Source: CAYOBW01 sp964402115
Lineage (GTDB): Bacteria > Verrucomicrobiota > Kiritimatiellia > UBA8416 > CAYOBW01
Direction of reading: 5' to 3'
NCBI GenBank assembly: GCA_964402115.1
Contig: CAYOBW010000385.1
Location: forward strand, 1-5,985
Length of the DNA: 5,985 bases
Position 1 is the first letter of the stretch; each line of letters begins with the position of its first letter. The notes beneath the pieces were generated by a model. That model worked only from the letters and a program-made list of their open reading frames with translations, was not told where the DNA came from and made no database searches. The position numbers and the translations under genes are program-made. This document shows positions 5,847-5,985 of this stretch, one piece after another.

Positions 5847-5985
5847 ATGCGACGCAGCGTTCTCGGTATCCGAAGTCGTGAGACTTCGGAGGTGCGGTCG
5901 AAACCGGAGTCTCAGGACTTCGGATACGCGCAACATCAAAACGCACCGGCGGCGAAGCCGCCGCCCCGTGCTTCGCTGGCGCGTC
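5847..5985 (+). CDS. Possible start of a further gene, running off the window (weak)
   Basis: ATG 5847 is preceded by AGGAG (5833-5837) with 9 nt spacing, the only good Shine-Dalgarno arrangement in the window, and the frame stays open for 46 codons to the edge. The peptide ('MRRSVLGIRSRETSEVRS...') is basic, Ser/Pro/Ala-rich and not recognisable. It translates straight through the inverted repeats. It could be a real gene with a repeat inserted in its 5' end, or an accident of GC-rich repeat DNA. I favour the latter. Confidence 0.18.
   Translation, partial: MRRSVLGIRSRETSEVRSKPESQDFGYAQHQNAPAAKPPPRASLAR
5866..5927. repeat. 62-nt nested inverted repeat (REP/MITE-like palindrome)
   Basis: GTATCCGAAGTC (5866-5877) is the exact reverse complement of GACTTCGGATAC (5916-5927). 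Pairing continues inward after one G-G mismatch (5878/5915) for 11 more pairs (5879-5889 with 5904-5914, one of them T-G), leaving a 14-nt loop (5890-5903). Each half is also a palindrome: CCGAAGTC GTGA GACTTCGG (5870-5889) and CCGGAGTC TCAG GACTTCGG (5904-5923, one G-T). The element can therefore fold as one long hairpin or two short ones. Such architecture is known from REP/BIME elements and small non-autonomous transposons. Copy number cannot be judged from one window. It lies 100 nt past the sialidase stop and might protect the mRNA 3' end or attenuate transcription. Confidence 0.8.
5943..5971. repeat. GC-rich stem-loop at the window end
   Basis: CGGCGGC (5947-5953) pairs with GCCGCCG (5957-5963) around a GAA loop. 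The outer GCAC (5943-5946) pairs with GTGC (5968-5971), leaving a CCCC bulge (5964-5967). A competing pairing exists between GCGAAGC (5952-5958) and GCTTCGC (5970-5976). It is not followed by T residues, so a Rho-independent terminator is unlikely. It sits 15 nt after the large palindrome and may be part of the same repeat unit, which would continue beyond the window. Confidence 0.55.

Larger units (their letters stand above)
5766..5985. other. Non-coding tail after the sialidase gene, rich in inverted repeats
   Basis: These 220 nt hold no convincing gene. An ATG at 5779 opens only a 15-codon frame ending at 5826, with a GAGG too close to it (2 nt). The second half is dominated by two inverted-repeat structures (5866-5927 and 5943-5971). 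Neither is followed by a T-tract, so I do not call an intrinsic terminator. The base pattern, with nested palindromes containing CCGAAGTC/GACTTCGG, is unlike the coding DNA before it and looks like a dispersed intergenic element. Confidence 0.6.

Noticed and set aside
5866..5927. CRISPR repeat or toxin-antitoxin operator
   Set aside because: It is a single palindromic unit with no regularly spaced copies or spacers and no adjacent cas or antitoxin-like gene.
5866..5971. Intrinsic transcription terminator
   Set aside because: The stems are strong but neither is followed by a T-tract on either strand in the correct position.

Overview
The window reads as a piece of a GC-rich bacterial genome carrying a one-directional run of secreted carbohydrate-active genes. 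Everything convincing is on the + strand. The best taxonomic guess is the Verrucomicrobiota/Planctomycetota (PVC) group. This is inferred from style only: short signal peptides of the type 'MKHILAVL...APLAALAAE', no Shine-Dalgarno sequences before the main genes, a formylglycine-generating-enzyme (FGE)-like domain fused to a sialidase-type propeller, and a GC-rich palindromic repeat between genes. No marker gene is present to prove it.

Layout: (1) 36-689, the C-terminal part of a GH28-like right-handed beta-helix protein, whose reading frame is closed by a stop at 33-35 although homology-like sequence continues upstream of any usable start. (2) 690-842, a 153-nt gap with a small hairpin. (3) 843-2519, a secreted (beta/alpha)8-type glycosidase-like protein of uncertain family. 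(4) 2527-4536, starting 7 nt later, a secreted fusion of an FGE/SUMF1-type domain (without the catalytic cysteines) and a BNR beta-propeller with four Asp boxes. (5) 4578-5765, a secreted GH33-type exo-sialidase with five Asp boxes and a complete-looking catalytic set. (6) 5766-5985, a non-coding tail with a 62-nt nested inverted repeat, a second GC hairpin, and a weak candidate for the start of a further gene that runs off the edge.

The three complete genes are close together (gaps of 7 and 41 nt), all carry signal peptides and probably form one transcription unit. Together with the beta-helix protein they look like part of a locus for breaking down a complex, sialic-acid- or ulosonic-acid-containing glycan outside the cytoplasm. 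Only the sialidase has a substrate class that can be named with some confidence. No transporter, regulator, sulfatase or sialic-acid catabolic gene is visible here. I found no tRNA, rRNA, CRISPR array, transposase or clear intrinsic terminator.
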